Source of the DNA: Chrysemys picta bellii
Taxonomy: Eukaryota > Chordata > Testudines > Emydidae
Direction: 5' to 3'
Assembly (NCBI RefSeq): GCF_011386835.1
Contig: NC_088800.1
Span: 84,322,981 to 84,386,980, forward strand
Length of the DNA: 64,000 nucleotides
Shown: piece after piece, positions 1 through 13,844 of the stretch
Layout: each line of letters begins with the position of its first letter
Numbering within the stretch: the first letter of the stretch is position 1
The notes under the pieces: generated by a model
What the model saw: only the letters and a program-made list of their open reading frames with translations
Told to the model about the DNA's origin: nothing
Databases searched by the model: none
Position numbers and translations under genes: made by a program

Positions 1-1817
1 GGTCACCACATATGCTCTCAGGGCAGACACTGTCTTCTTTATTACTTGTTTGCCTAGACCATGGGCCCTAATCCTGAATTGAAGTGCAGTAGAACATCAG
101 AGTTATGAACACCAGAGTTAAGAGACTGACCAGTCAACCGCACACCTCATTTGGAACCAGAATCAGACAGCAGCAGAGAGACCAAAAAAAAAAAAAAAAA
201 AAAGCAAGTACATTACAGTACTGTGTTAAACGTAAACTACTAAAAAAAAAAGGGGGGGGGGGAGAGCAGCATTTCCTTCTGCATAGTAAAGTTTCAAAGC
301 TGTATTAAGTCAATGTTCAGTTGTAAGCTTTTCAAAGAACCACCATAACATTTTGTTCAGCGTTACAAACAGCCTCCATTGCTGTGGTATTCTTAACTCG
401 GAGGTTCTACTGTACCTAGATTCTACTGTACCCGAAATGAAGAATAATTTGTGCTTGTACAACACGGGCACAATCTGATCTGGTAACGTTTTACACCCCT
501 GTTGCACGGGCACAAGTGACAAAACCATGTGGAAGTCCGAGGAGAAGCAGGCCCTCTGTGACGAACTTTCATTTCCTTTTTAGTAACCAATAACCATTCC
601 GCATCCTGCCTGTTCGCTTGCTGCATTTCATTCACTTGGACACAAAATAAAAATCGATTGACTAGCCAGGCAAAGTGGAACCAATTTCACTTCCGCATAT
701 TAACCCAAGCGGACATAGATTTTTCCTCACGCTTGGGTCTCCAACACGGCAGGCGAATGTTTAAATCTACCCCCCCCCCCAAAAGCTTTTCATTGAAACA
801 AACATTTCTGTCCAAAACCAAAATTCCGACCCTAACTAGGACTTGGCAGCAGCCCTTGCATTTTTCTCACCGTTTCGGTGGCTTTGGAACATGACTTTCT
901 GAAATATAAAAGCGACCAGAGGAAGCAGCATCCGCGCTCGCTGGAGAGAATAACCTCCTACACTTAGGCCAAAAGCTCCGTGGCTCCGATGCAGCCCCAT
1001 CCCCCCACTGAGTTGTCACTTCAGGGAAGGGACTTGGCAGGCAAACGCGAGCAAGGTTAGGACAGTCCATGAAAAGGTTTGCGTTGCCATCAATAACCCA
1101 GGAGACCTCAACATGCCACTCTCGTTGCGCAGGCGGCGGCGATGGACAGCATTTTATTGGCAGCCTATTCAGTCCCTTGCCAATGGCTCCATCCCAAACC
1201 CCAAGCATCAATTGACAAGTGTAAGTAATGAGGGACTGTGGACGGACGCGCTGGAGAGCTCCTAGTCGAGCACCTGATCAATGACACTTATTGAGCCTTC
1301 TTCATATTCCTTTAACAGCCCACTCTGTGCACCCAGTAATTGGAGGGCTGCTTTCACTTCCATCATTATTGACAATTCCTCCAGCGGGCGTGGAGACACA
1401 ACTTGTCACTAGGAATTACGGCGCGACTTCAAGGCATAGGGCAAGATTAGCAACCACAACACGGCATTTAGGTGTTCAAAAAAAACCAGCGCATTTGTTG
1501 GGGTGCGATCAGCCATTTGAAAAGTGCACATTTATACATCTGGACAGAAGGACAACAGGCTGACTTCAGCACCCCTACAATCTCCCCAGCAGATGCCCTT
1601 AAAGAGAGATGCATGATGCATGTTAGATAAGACGGCATGTTGCTAAAAGACTGAAGGAAAACAAAATGAACCTACCAGTTGCCATAAGTAATATTGCCTC
1701 AAGGAAGTTAAAAACTACATCACGGTACAAATGGCTTGTGTCACCTTATAGCCAGGACAGAGTCTGTTTAGAGCCAGGTAACCCCACCAACCAGGGGAGA
1801 GGGCATAGGGGAGGAGG
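1..1817. other. Intron 1 of the HS3ST gene, non-coding, no gene seen
   Basis: If the minus-strand HS3ST exon at 15055-15410 is correctly read, this is deep intronic sequence. It holds homopolymer runs (a poly-A tract near 183-203, then A and G runs at about 242-262, and a C run near 769-780). The part at 1290-1425 has the look of constrained non-coding DNA (no repeat signature, balanced base composition), but that is an impression only. No splice-bounded coding segment is recognisable on either strand. Confidence 0.5.
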
Positions 1818-1940
1818 TAGGGTGACCAGACAGCAAATGTGAAAAATCGGGATGGGGGTGGGGGGTAAAAGGAGCCTATAAAAGAAAAAGACCCAAAAAT
1901 CGGGACTGTCCCTATAAAATCTGGACATGTGGTAACCCTA
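1818..1940 (+). mobile_element. Short hAT-like MITE, copy 1, with exact 8-bp target-site duplication
   Basis: A 123-bp non-coding element whose ends are inverted: it begins TAGGGTGACCAGA and ends GTGGTAACCCTA. It is flanked by the same 8 bases on both sides, GGAGGAGG at 1810-1817 and GGAGGAGG at 1941-1948. An 8-bp duplication with short terminal inverted repeats and no transposase is what hAT-superfamily MITEs leave. Related copies lie at 16239-16354 and, inverted, at 25269-25393. The family is common in turtle and crocodile DNA as far as I recall. Confidence 0.85.
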
Positions 1941-2034
1941 GGAGGAGGGGAAAGGTATAGTAATCACAAATCCAAAGCTGTAAACTCTCTATTAGCGCAG
2001 CACTGCCCCATGGTTAAAATAGAGCTCGGAAAAC

Positions 2035-2205
2035 AAGAATCTTGGTTTGCTAGTCCCAGGTCCGCCACTGACTCTGCATGTGACCTTGGGCAAGTCACTT
2101 TAGCTTCTTTGTGCTTCTGTTTACCTCTATCTGTGAAAGGGGAGACTATTTACCCACCTCACAGGGGGACTGCCGGACAGAGTTAATGTTTGTGGAGTGT
2201 TCTGA
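2035..2205 (+). repeat. MIR / CORE-SINE copy
   Basis: The stretch contains, in order, a degenerate 'cccaggtccgccactgactctg', the hallmark 'gtgaccttgggcaagtcact' and a 'ctgtgaaaggggagac' segment, followed by a tail like 'agtgttctgagata'. This is the usual MIR core and downstream order in the sense orientation. The tRNA-related head is weak or missing, so it is probably 5' truncated. Confidence 0.7.
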
Positions 2206-5109
2206 GATAAGGGTCACCTCTGGTGCAAGGGGCCAGAGAAGGCTGAATGTTAAAGTCACGCAGTGGTCAATTCTGCCCTCAGCCCACAGTTCAAGTGAGC
2301 AGGTTGTGTGATGGTGAAATCTGCAAGGGCCAAAAGGAATCCAGGGTGGGGAATGGCCAGTGGATCAACCATCCCAGCCCCAGTGCTGTCCCAGTTGAGC
2401 TCCATCGTTCGGAATACTGGGGTTTAGGGAACTCTCACAGCTCAGCCGCACATGCAGAGTTCGGACACTATGGATGGGCTCCCAGAATGCTGCCTACCCC
2501 CACGCAGCAGCAGCAGGCTTGCTGCATCCAGGTCCCTACCCAGAACCTGGGGAGAGAAGGAAAGATGATTTGGCCTCCGGGGACCATATCTGTCAGATTT
2601 CTTGTGCCTTCCCATCAATCACCAGAGACTCCTTTTTGCACAAAATGGTAGACATCCAAAACCCCTGCTAATTCACCAGCTGAACTACCAAATGAGTACC
2701 AATGGTGGCAGGTTAGGAGATTGCTAATTCTTCATTATAGCTGCAAATACACCTGCTGCATATGCATGCAGGAACGCGAACGCACACACGCGGCGTATTT
2801 ATGAGTCTAAGTAGTAAATCAATACCAGAATGGTCAGGACTTCCAACAGCAAGGACGCTTAACAAGGTCACATTCTGATTCTCTCCAGACTAATGAGTGA
2901 CGATTACTAATAAGACCCCAGTGACAAGTGACTACATTAATGTAATTCTCTCCTGCTTGTAATCAATGTTCTGTGTTAAAATTCACAGCTATTTCTGAGG
3001 CATGAAATCACTTGTCTCTCCCTCCCTCTTCCCCCGTCTCCCAGCTCCTTTAGATCAGCTGTTTCAAATAAAGAATTTTACACTTATGATGACCTATTGG
3101 TGCCGGGATTTCTTCACTTTGGAACATCTTCAATACTACAGCTTGATAAAGAGAGGCAAATATTTGCAGTGAATATTTAATCAAATTTGACAGTGTGTTT
3201 TGATTACAAGATGTTTGCGGCCCTTTCACCTTCGCTGTCCACGAGCATTTGTATATTGAGGCTTTCCTAGCCCAGCAACTCACAAAAGGCAAACGTTCAA
3301 TGAGAATATTTGCAGGAAGCACATTTTGTATATTTGATTTGTATCAGTCACATGGTATTGTGCTTTCTTCCCTGATTGGACGATTTAGCTAAACACCACA
3401 CACCACACAAATGGAAGATTACACGGCAGGCCTAGTCTTCCTGTGCAGTGTTTGTACAGCAACCAACACAGTGAGGTCCTGGTCCATAGCCCGGGGTTTC
3501 CGGGTGTGACGGTAACACAAATCTTAAATCATAACTATTTAATTGATAGCCATTTGAAATTTGCGGCCTGAAATTCCATTCCACACACCCCTTTAAATGC
3601 CACACTTAAGCCTTCAAAATAAGTTAGTCAGACACACGGCAGGAGTTAGTTGCTGAAGTTACAGAGCAACTGTACGCTGAATTGTATTAGTCCCTATTTG
3701 CATTTCGGACAATCTGCAGACCAAGAACTAGTCACCAAAGGGAGTTGTGAATAATTCTGAATTGCTGACACCTTTCAGATGTATGTGTTCATACACAATT
3801 TATTACCGGGGGAAAAAAACAAGCACAATTTGTCAAACCACATTATTTGATGTGAATTATTCACCCAAAATGAGGGTTTGCAACTTTTGAGTAATGGGTG
3901 AGCACATTGTACCTTGAAACATGGACACTTTGGGGACCACAGAGTCACGGAGTGGGTGACGGCTAAAGTGAAACGAATGGGGAAATCGCAGCTCTTGAAT
4001 GCTATGCTGCTTGCGGGACCCTAACACAGGGGTTCTGGCCCACAGACCCCTCTGAGCCCAGTCTGCAAGGCTCATGCAGTCAAAGCCACAGACTGGTGGG
4101 GCACTGCACGTTGAGCCCGCAATAGATATGAGTCCCGAAGTTGAGGAAAGCTGCAATCTATTTCCTGAAACTACTGTGCACCCCTCGGTGCCAACGCGAC
4201 GCCCCCTGCCACAAGCGGAACAAAGTTTGGGCACCGCTATTGTAAAACCCTCTGTTGGACATGAGCTTGATGTAACTGTTACATGCAGCAAAAATAGGGC
4301 ATGATCCAGCAAACCCCTACTCATGAGAGAATCGCAAGGTGTCCCACTGAAGCCAATGCAATTGTTCGTGGTAGTAAGGCCTGTGCCTGGTGGTAAATAT
4401 TTCCTGGAGCATGTCCATAGATCTTTTAGAAAATAAAGGCTCACTTGAAAATAAGATCACAGCATTAAAACCTGACCTAGGAACCTGAGACAAGAGGCTA
4501 GATTCTCACCACCGACTTCACTGGAGTTACTCCAGATTTACACCCTAATAGAGAGCAGGATTTGGTCCATAATCTCTGCAAGTTTTGAAGCTTTCAAAAT
4601 TAAAACCCTAAACCTGTTTGACGGCTGCCTCCCCTGGCCCCTTCTTCCTCTCATTCCCATCTCACCTCCTTCTCCCACAAGTCAAATATCTAACAAAGGA
4701 AGTGAATTCTAAAGAGATTTTGACATTCACCATCTATAGTTCCCTTTTATCCGTAGTCTGATGTTGGATTAATGCACGTCACATCATTTCAAAACAGCGA
4801 CCACGAATGAAGCTGCAAAAGTTAGGGAGGGAATTGCAGGAAGGAAAGTTAAAGAATCAAAGTAGCTTTGGAACCTTAAGCAAGTTGGGGGCGTTTCTTA
4901 AAAATCCCTTCCCTTGTGTAACCCCCGTTTTTGGTTTCATTTTAGGAGATGGGGAATGGAGACTGTGAAGGGAAAAAGAGGAAGGAGGGGTTGGGATTTG
5001 ATACTGTTGCTTTGTGTGGTACATAGAGACTGACTGCAAAAAGGTGGAGAAACTCAGCAGAAATATTCAGATGCAATCAGAAAGGTCTGGTTTTCAGTAT
5101 GTATTATAA
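2206..5109. other. Intronic non-coding sequence, possible conserved elements
   Basis: No exon or clear transposon is visible. The parts at about 2700-3000 and 3050-3350 are repeat-free and AT-rich and are candidates for conserved non-coding elements, to be tested by alignment with other amniotes. A copy of the recurring palindromic module (GACTTCACTGGAGTTACTCC and GATTTACACC cores) lies at about 4500-4570, and a weaker one at 4290-4385. The open frame of 195 codons at 3857-4444 has no recognisable domain and is not called. Confidence 0.4.
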
Positions 5110-5343
5110 TAAAAGAACAACAATAATCCCTAGCTCTTCTATAGTGCTTTTTATCAGTAGATCTCAAAGTGCTTTAACAAAAGAGGGCAGTATCATTATC
5201 CCCATTTTACAGATGGGGAAACTGAGGCATGGAGCGGTGAAGTGACTTGCCCAAGGTCACCCAGCAGGCCAGTGGCAGAGCCAGGAATAAAACCCAGGTC
5301 TCCCAAGCCCCTCCCTCGAGGACAAGTGGTGCTCCACACTGCT
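5110..5343 (-). repeat. MIR / CORE-SINE copy, reverse orientation
   Basis: Reads 'ccattttacagatgggga', 'aactgaggcatggagcg', 'gacttgcccaaggtcaccc' and 'cagtggcagagccagga' in that order, which is the reverse complement of the MIR core and head. It is one of the best preserved MIRs in the window. The left end carries the 'agtgctttaacaaaag' tail found in reptile MIRs. Confidence 0.8.
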
Positions 5344-8300
5344 TAATGTTAAGCATGTGAGTAAATTCCCCTTGACTTCATGGGGATCTAATCATATTCT
5401 TAAAGTTAAGCACATGCTGGAATCGGGGCCAGAATGATCAGTACCTTGTAGGGTCAGTGAGCAACTGACGTGAAAAGGGGAAACTCTCCTCCTTGGGGCT
5501 CAGCATGACCCTTAGACCCCAGGCATGAAATCCAAACTCCCTTCTCCCCACTGCCTCCCAAGCGGTCAGTTTATAGCCTTTCCCCTGAGCACCCGTGCAA
5601 GGGGGTGGGGTAGCTGATCTGAAGTTAACCCCTTGACTCGTTAAAGTATTTGCCATCAGAGACAACTCTTATGCGGCAGCTTCTGCTTTGGGCAGGCCAC
5701 CATTTTGCAGAAGGGGCGTGGGGGGGGGAGAATCAGTCCGTTGCTGATGAGCTTTGTAAGCAGATGGATTTTGAAAGCTCTTTGAAAAGCCATTTAGAGC
5801 TAAATCCGGGTATTAAACCAGGCCTTTCATTAGCCCAGTTTTCAATCCCCACCCAAGCTTAATACAGTGAAGAGTTTTTGAAAGGGTCAGGCATAAGCTT
5901 TTAAGCATGTTCTCCAATTAACTTTTGTGCTTCCCTCCACAACTTCCTCTGAGCAGCCCACTTCCTTCTCCGAGTGACTATAATTACTATTTTAAACATC
6001 TTTGAACAGCCTTAAGTAACAGATCCCATTTGCATTTAGGCAGCATCTCAGTCCATTAGCCTTTTCCACTTTCCTGTCATTATTTACTTGTAGAAACTGT
6101 CTAGAGAGGAAAAAACCACGGTATTTTCAAAAATAAATAGGGTTGCTGCTAAGAAAGGCGTTATTGGCTTTCAGGACAATCGCAATTACTTCATGTTATC
6201 AGATACAACGTGCGTGATCATACAGTGGATATATCAATTTAAAATCATCAAGACAAGAAGAATACTTTGCAATGTACCATCCCGGTTTACAGCAGCAATG
6301 CTGCATTGTATCTATCCATGTTACAATTAAGAAGCTGGATTTTCAGAACAGCTGAGTACCCCAAATCCCTGTTGAAGTTCAGCGGGAGCTGCAGGTGCTC
6401 AGAACTTCTGATAATCAGCCCCAACTTTTCCTTTAATACTATTTTTAAAAAGAGTCCTTTTTCTAAAGGTAGTGTTTGCAATTCAGACAATGCAGCACTG
6501 CATGAAATCACGAAAATTAGAAAGAGAAAATGACTAGAAACAAAAGTGAAACTGACTAGTTTATTTTCATTGTCCAAATAGAGAAGTGCAGCAAGTAAAC
6601 AAACAGCATAAAGTGCAAAGAGTAAATTGGAATTTTTTTAAAGTTCTTTCAGTTTTATTAATCTAGGAAGTTATCTGTAACATAGGTCAGATTTTAATAA
6701 GTATATTAACTATAACATTGATTTGATTGTCATAGCAGAAAAATCATGACATGCCACAAAATGCAAAATTCACAGATGCATAGAAAATATGAACAAATGT
6801 CACAGAGGCACATGGTTTTGTGTTGAATGTAATTTATTTTGCAATGACAATTATTTAAAACTGTTCTATAATAATTAAACTAACAGCAGTGCTGCAACTT
6901 TTGCTATTTTTTTTTAGTAGAGTTTCACAATGTTTGAGGTTCTTCTTAAAACTTCAGACGCTGAAGTCATGTGAACACACAAGAAGCTGAGTTTTTGTAT
7001 AAAAACAATAAGTTTTAATCCTTGTGGTTGCAGAGATAAGCTTGAAAACCTGAATTCCAAAGGTTCAAAAGCCAGAAAGCAAATATAAAAAGAATTCCAA
7101 GTGTATTAGTTGTTAAATCTCATGATTTTTAAGACAATCACGTGATTTCTTGGGGCCTGGCTTATGGTTTTTGAATGCTTAGGGTTGGCAATACTGTTTT
7201 AAACCATGTAAAAACCCATGTCACTCCCCAAGGCTTCACTACATTGCAAATTTGGTTTAAAAAAATTAATTAAAAGTCTTGCGCAGCTGATTACAAAGAA
7301 CATAACTTGTTACATCCTAGGAGTCAGAGCTTTTATCAGGAAGACCATAGCTAATAGCAACACGCAGCCTTAATCAGGTTTAACAACACAGAGAATAAAT
7401 GGGCCTCATTCCTTTGCAGTTGCACCAGTTTAAGGGTTTGATCTAAAGTCTGTTGAAGTGAGTGAAGAGAATTTCATTGACTTCTATGGGGTTTGGACTG
7501 GGGCCAAAACCAGAAGCCACCCCATTAAAGTCAACAGCATCACACTTGTGTGAAATTGATGTACGTGAGATCAGAATCAGGCTCTTTGCCTCCGAGCTGA
7601 TTACGCATTCGTTGCAAAGAGTTTTCTAAACAGCCACAGCATAGCCCGTCTGGATCATCCTGAATAACGCCTGCCCTGTGATCATCTGAAACATTTTCAA
7701 ATGTTTCTTCCCCATCCTAGCAGCAATAAAAGCTATTTTTAATCCCATTTGAAAGCAGTTTGCAAAATGCCAAAATCTGCATGTACTGCATCCCAACAGA
7801 TTGCTTCATAACTACTGTCTAGACCAAATATTGGGAAGCAGCAAAACATGGGCATAGCACCCAGAGAGGGCCCGATCCTTCAAACACTTATCCATGTGAG
7901 GATCATTTGACTTGGTGTCTGCAGAGCTCAGGGCTAAATGTTATGTAACTAACAGCACGCTAAGAACACAAAAGGGTTGCTATTCAGGTGAGTTAATTTC
8001 ACTATTTCAGCTGAAAGAAAGTTACATGGTTATTCTACAGACCCAGATAAGAAATATTAAGCTTTGCACCTTAAATTAACAAGGGGCTAGCCTGACGCTT
8101 TTCTGTCTTTTTGTTTGTGTTTTATATTTACATTTATTTATTTTTGGATTGTCGTGACCTGATGTGTGGGGTTTGGAGGTGGGGAAGATAGTCACTACTT
8201 CTGACATTTTAAAAAATGAGATGATAAAATGATAAATAAGAAGTGTGCTCCAGAACTCAATTTGTAAGAAGACACTGTGAAAGGAAGGCTGCTCTCAAAC

Positions 8301-11300
8301 TTTGAGGATTTGGAAGTTAGTTCATTAGGAAAGCAGATTAGCCTTTGTCAATGAATAAAGATAATGCATTAAAGCCAAGCTCCTTGGATGTTTTGTCAGC
8401 TGATTCCATGTTTATTTTGTACCATTTCTTTGTCTCTCCCTACCTATATATTACTTAAATGCTTCTATGAAAAGCGTTCCTCAAGCAAGGACGTGAGTTT
8501 CATGCCAAAATGCATCTTGGCGATCACTAGGAAGCGAAAATGTCCATTTATTTAACGGATCCTGCTATAGGATATCTTGAGCTGGCTGCACAAATCACAA
8601 CACACACAAAAACCCTTGAGGCATCCACTTAACTCTGCTTTTCAAGTGCCAATAACATTCTCAGCTAATGTCAAAAGAGCAACACTGGAATCAGAGTGTG
8701 TATCTTTTCCACGCTGCGCAAAGACTTAAGGACAACAAGGTTTACAGATAAGAAAGCCTGCCCCAGGAAACCCTGTCTCCCAGCTCCCTTATAAGATTGT
8801 CACTTGCCTCCAACAGTGAGATAGAAGAAATGCTTGCAAATGGCAAGGTTTAACTGTCTCTAGTACCATTCTATACACACATACGCACACACAGGTGTGT
8901 GCACGAACCATATTAATAATTAGCTCCTCCTTTTGGCCTTTGTGTACTGTTCTTGAACAAGGGAAAAATTAAGAAAAACAAAGTTTGGGGGGGAGAGGCT
9001 TAAAGAAATTCAGCGGGTTGAAATTGTTTTATTAAATTGATGGAGGCCTAAGGGCACACCTACTATGCATAACCTCTCTGCATTATAGCACGGTCCACAG
9101 ATCAAGCATTGATATTCAGACACAAGGGCCTGCCAGCTGTTACCACTGCATATACGCAGCCATGAGTGTGTGGCTTTGTTATTTATGCCCCCCCAAAATT
9201 AATGAAGTATGCATTTGTTTTAATTTCCTATAAAAATCTGATGTGGGCCAACATCCGCACCGTGATATTTTGTGGTGCAAGAGGCTAATCTTTCAGCAGC
9301 TGCATTTTCAGTGTTTGTCAGAGGCAACAAAGATGTGATCAGTTATCTAGTGCTTCAGCGCAGCACCGCACTTATCCTGTATCTATAAAACTGTGTTCCT
9401 TTAGGTAGCAAAATACAGGCTGCGGGACGAAGAGGATCGTAAATAAGATGAGGAACTAGAAAATGCACTTCTAGTTATTCAGTTGACAATGAATTGGCTA
9501 GTCTGCGCGGTTGCATTCTGCAGTGCTTCGGTGCAGGGAAACTGCTCTTTGCATCAGCTGATTTTAAAAACCTTAACTACCCAGAACTCCCTGCTATCTA
9601 ACATAATGTCTCTAAAGATCTAGTCATTCCATTGAAAATTCCCTCAATTACCCAAAACCCCCATATTCCAAACTTTTCCATATTCTCCCCATGACGCTAG
9701 AATCGTTGAGGCCGTGATGTGAAGCCTGGAACTGGGAGATTTTAGAGAATCCGTTTAAGTTATCGCGGCGATGAGGACAAATTAAGCTCTAACAATCTGA
9801 AAGAAAAATCTCAGCACTAGTAACAAAAACGAACAAACAAAAAAACCAAATGCAACATTTTAAATAGATTTTTCTCCCCAAACAATCCCCAGTTATACAA
9901 TCAGAGATGAGCCATTTCTGCTGTATGTTAAATCAGCCACAGCCTTTTAAAACTAGAAACTCTCCACATAAAAGTTTTACTGGATTGAAATATTCTGCAG
10001 TTATTTCGATCCAGCCCCTTTCAATGCAGGTTGTGGCTCTGATTCTGATCTCATTTACATGGCAAATACAGAGTAACTGCATTGGGCCAGATAGCCTGCT
10101 GTTGTAAACAGACACAGCTCCAGGGAAATGAAGGATTTATGTCAATTTATTAAGTACCTGAGGATCTGGCCCTTTACTTTAGTAGCGTTAGTGGATATAT
10201 GCACCAATCCAAATGAGTGCAGAACGGCCCCCATATCTTCATGGGTTGTTCGCATCTCTAACAATATTCCTGCTAGAATTCTAAAAATCACTTGTCAACT
10301 TACGTCTTCATGCAATTCGATGTATTTACATTTTCCCTTTTCTTTTTTTCCATAAAGCAGAGAAATAACTACACAGAGAGACAATAAAGTGCTAATATTT
10401 AAATAAAAAAAGGACCCCTTCTCCTTTGAAAGACAGTGCACTTTTACCCCAGTAGCCAAACTACAAACATCAGCTTTGCTTTCCATTTAGGTTTAGTTTA
10501 CACAGTGTTAAGTGCAGCAAAAAAAAAAAAAAAGTGGTTTTGCTTTAGGATAAAAATTCACTTCATGCTTGGATTGTCCATTAGGTTATTTATGTTATAA
10601 TCCAGAAAGGAAAGCTGTTTATCCTCATATAATGAGTTAAACCTATAGTAACCAGAAAACCGTCACGTTAGATATTTGGTTGGTTTATGCTGAAGGCTTT
10701 CGAGTCATTAACAAAGACCCCCACCCCACCCTACCCTTTTCAAAAAGGGAGAGCAGATAAATTGAATTTAAATACACAGTGAAAGACTAACCTAGAATGA
10801 ATGTTTGTAATCAATTAACTAAACAATTCTTTAAGCGAGTAATATAATATAAACTACTCCATAATTACAACTAAATACTGCTCATTTCAGTACAGCAATT
10901 GTTCCAAGCACAAGAGACTGAACTGTGATTATGAAGAAGGGGAATCTGGGGTTGTCCATATTCTAGAGGAATTTTTTTTTTTATTTAGTTAAGACAAGCA
11001 ACAACTCTACAGGTGCCCCAGGCCCCAATGTCTTGGCATTAAAAGCTTTGGTGTAATTTTAGTTTCTTGGCTCATTCAAATATTTAAAAAATGTTTACAC
11101 CACTTTGAGATAGTCCTAGGAAAAGTTTTAACTTTCATCCACCTTTTCTTTTCACACAGGCACACCTCAACTTTAGCTCAGTCTGACGTTAAATGAAGAA
11201 ATAACAATGAAAACACATTTTTATACGAAAATAAAACTGGAAGAGCAAAGAGTAATAGACGAAATGTTCTTATGCATAGTGTTTTGAATGCAGACTTGCT

Positions 11301-12900
11301 CTACTCTGAATCACAGTGAAGTCTCTTCAAAGATTCTTCTTCACCAGAGAGAAACTGGTCACATCTTTATAGAATATTGCACTCATTTCTGTGATTCAGT
11401 TAATGATATAAAAATGTTCTTTACTTGTATTTCCACTGACTCCACAATGCTCAGAACCATTTTAAAACATTTCATTGGTATCACCTAAACTCCCTGCAAA
11501 CATTTATATCCCTCAAAATTCACAACTAATGCGGTACTACGCATAATATTTATTCATTTTATACCTCTGCGGTATACGCTGCAACTTTTTCTTAGCTCCA
11601 CTACTAGCAACATAAGAATATTCTAACTTCTATGCTGGGTTTAATAATGTGTATAATTGTCATTAAAATGTTTTTCTGGCTGGTTAGGTCCATCTATTAG
11701 TTTTCAACAAAAACGAGAGCCTACTGATTATTGCCAACCCCATAGGAATATGTGGAACTTAGAAATGAAATCATAAATCACTGTAACATTAATACAATCA
11801 TAAAAATAACTTTGCTGCTGACTGTACTTGAAGGTGCACTAAGTCAACAATTTTACAATCCAGATGTGGTGTTACAGAGCTGCAACTGTGAGGCTAACGT
11901 TACCTCACTTTCCATTTAAAGCCTGATTTTCAAGGGTTTGTGTTTCAGGGAGAATTATTACCTTAAACCTTCCCCGCAACGGAAAGAAATGTGAAGAAAG
12001 ATGACGTAATTGAAAAGAAAAAAATCTTTTTTGTTTTGGTTTAAAAGAGAAAACAATAGCTGGACAGACAGACCAACAGAAAGACAGACGGGGCTCCCCG
12101 TTTTATTACTTTCAGATGTTTGAATAGACCAGTGACACTTTATCAATCTGCACATGTTGGCTTTCTTCAAACTAACAGGCTAGATTCATTCACTGACTTC
12201 AGGGGACTTACATCATGAGTGAATTTGGCCCAGACACTTTCAGTTGGCCAAGACATGGAAGTTTAATAGACACCACATGCACAGTAGCTGCTCTTCCAAA
12301 TGTTTTATCGCCCGAAGAGTTCAACTCCATTGAAACCCTTGAAACTAAACAACTCCCTTGAATCAATACGGTTCTGCCCTTTGACACAACGGGCCGACCG
12401 TAACGTATCAAAGAATTCAGACAATAGTTTTTTTCCCCGCTTCTCTCCACTGTGACAATATTTCCAACCCATTGTAAATAAGTGATTCCTTTGATAGATT
12501 CAACCATGTCACGCAATGCTAATGGTTACTCCGTCTTTTTTAAACTCCCTACATGACACACTGGAAAAGGAAATGGGAAAAAATTGCAGGTGTATCAAGG
12601 ATAAAATATTAAGGGTTAAAACCATAAATCCAGGTAATTCAGAAGCCAAGTCTCCAACTTTATCCTAGATTCAGCAGTCTTTCCTTAGGCAATGCCATCT
12701 GTCCCAGAACCAACTAAGCCTGCCACATATAGGTACAGTGTGGTGCGTTAAGAACAGAGGGCCTGATTTTCACAGTTACCGAGTGCTCACAACTCCAGCT
12801 GAAGGCAGTGAGAACGGCTGGTGATCAGCTCCTCTGAAAAATAGACCCAGGGCTTCCTATCATGTATGATTCACTGGGTTAATGCTGACATTAACCAACA
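5344..12900. other. AT-rich, repeat-poor intronic block
   Basis: About 7.5 kb with few recognisable transposons apart from the repeat at about 6945-7195 and short module-like pieces near 5345-5430, 6355-6425, 7410-7505, 12180-12232 and 12755-12850. No exon 2 of the sulfotransferase is visible: nothing on the minus strand resembles the downstream domain that begins with a DLMPRTL-like motif. Low repeat density next to a developmentally expressed gene family often marks regulatory sequence, but this is inference. Confidence 0.4.
6945..7195 (+). repeat. Dispersed repeat shared with 26945-27243 (copy 1)
   Basis: Shares with the segment at 26945-27243 the same ordered landmarks: 'gttgcagaga', 'aagcttgaaaa', 'tcatgatttttaag', 'caatc..gtgattt/ctgatttt', a 'ggggcc' block and the end 'ggcaatactg'. 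The left part of this copy is more degraded than in the other. The family is a non-coding dispersed repeat, which I recall as widespread in turtle DNA. No class can be assigned from sequence alone. Confidence 0.6.
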
Positions 12901-13844
12901 AACTTGCAACGGTCTGTTCCCATTAACGCCTGCAATTTAATTTTTGTTTTTAATAAGAACACTGATTTGTTGATCACTGGCCTCCGAATCCCTGAAATAA
13001 CATTCAGACTCAGGAAACAAGAAGTCATCGGATTTGCAACACAAAGACAGGTTTTGTTCTGATAAACATTTTTGCGGAGAAAGCCAGCCTTGCAACTAGG
13101 AGGCATGAAAGGTCATTTTAAATATTGTTTAGTACCGGAACTTCTGTCAACCTCCCTTTCAAAAAAAAAAAAGGTTGTTTTTAAGTGTTAAGAATAAAAA
13201 AAATTAGACTGATTATTATTAATGATTTAAACAGAGAGCACCCAGCATGGCCTAAGAGCTTTCCAAGCACAGAGGACAGCACAGTCTGCACCTTAAAGTC
13301 TGATCGCTGTGAACCTGTTGCTTTCACACTGGAGCGGAGACCAAGGCACTACCAGATACCCCACCATTGGCCTGACACAGGGTGGCATACTTTAAACCCT
13401 ATGATGCTGCAGAGAAGTGGCTCACGATGTATTATGCACATGGGGCATTCATTCCTGCTGTGCTATGAAAAAGCAGAATCCGCAGAGACCCAAAGAGGTG
13501 AATGATTTCCCAAGGAGGGAGAGCTTGGGAACGGCTGGGCCCGCTTCTATAAAGGCCATACACACAGTAAATAATCTGCCCCCACCCAACCGGTAAATTT
13601 ACCAGTGGCATTTTAGTCACTCTCCTAATAAAGATTAAGCACGAGGTTCCCACATACACACTCCCTGCCATGATTTTTTTTTTAAACTAACAGCCCATTC
13701 ATGCCTTGAAAGATTATTATTGCCTTTTTCTAATGGGGGGTGGGAGAAAACCAATGCAACCCAGGTCATTTTTCTACACCATAACCCCTTCAAAAAGTGT
13801 GCATAGAAAATTTTTAAAGAGACAGGAATTAATTTTTGAGGGGC
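12901..13844. other. Intronic non-coding sequence
   Basis: Nothing is recognised here beyond short A runs (13159-13171) and a T run (13674-13683). No open frame shows a domain, and no repeat signature is convincing. Confidence 0.4.

Noticed and set aside
3857..4444. 195-codon minus-strand frame
   Set aside because: No domain or compositional bias typical of coding DNA; it overlaps a copy of a dispersed non-coding module at 4290-4385.
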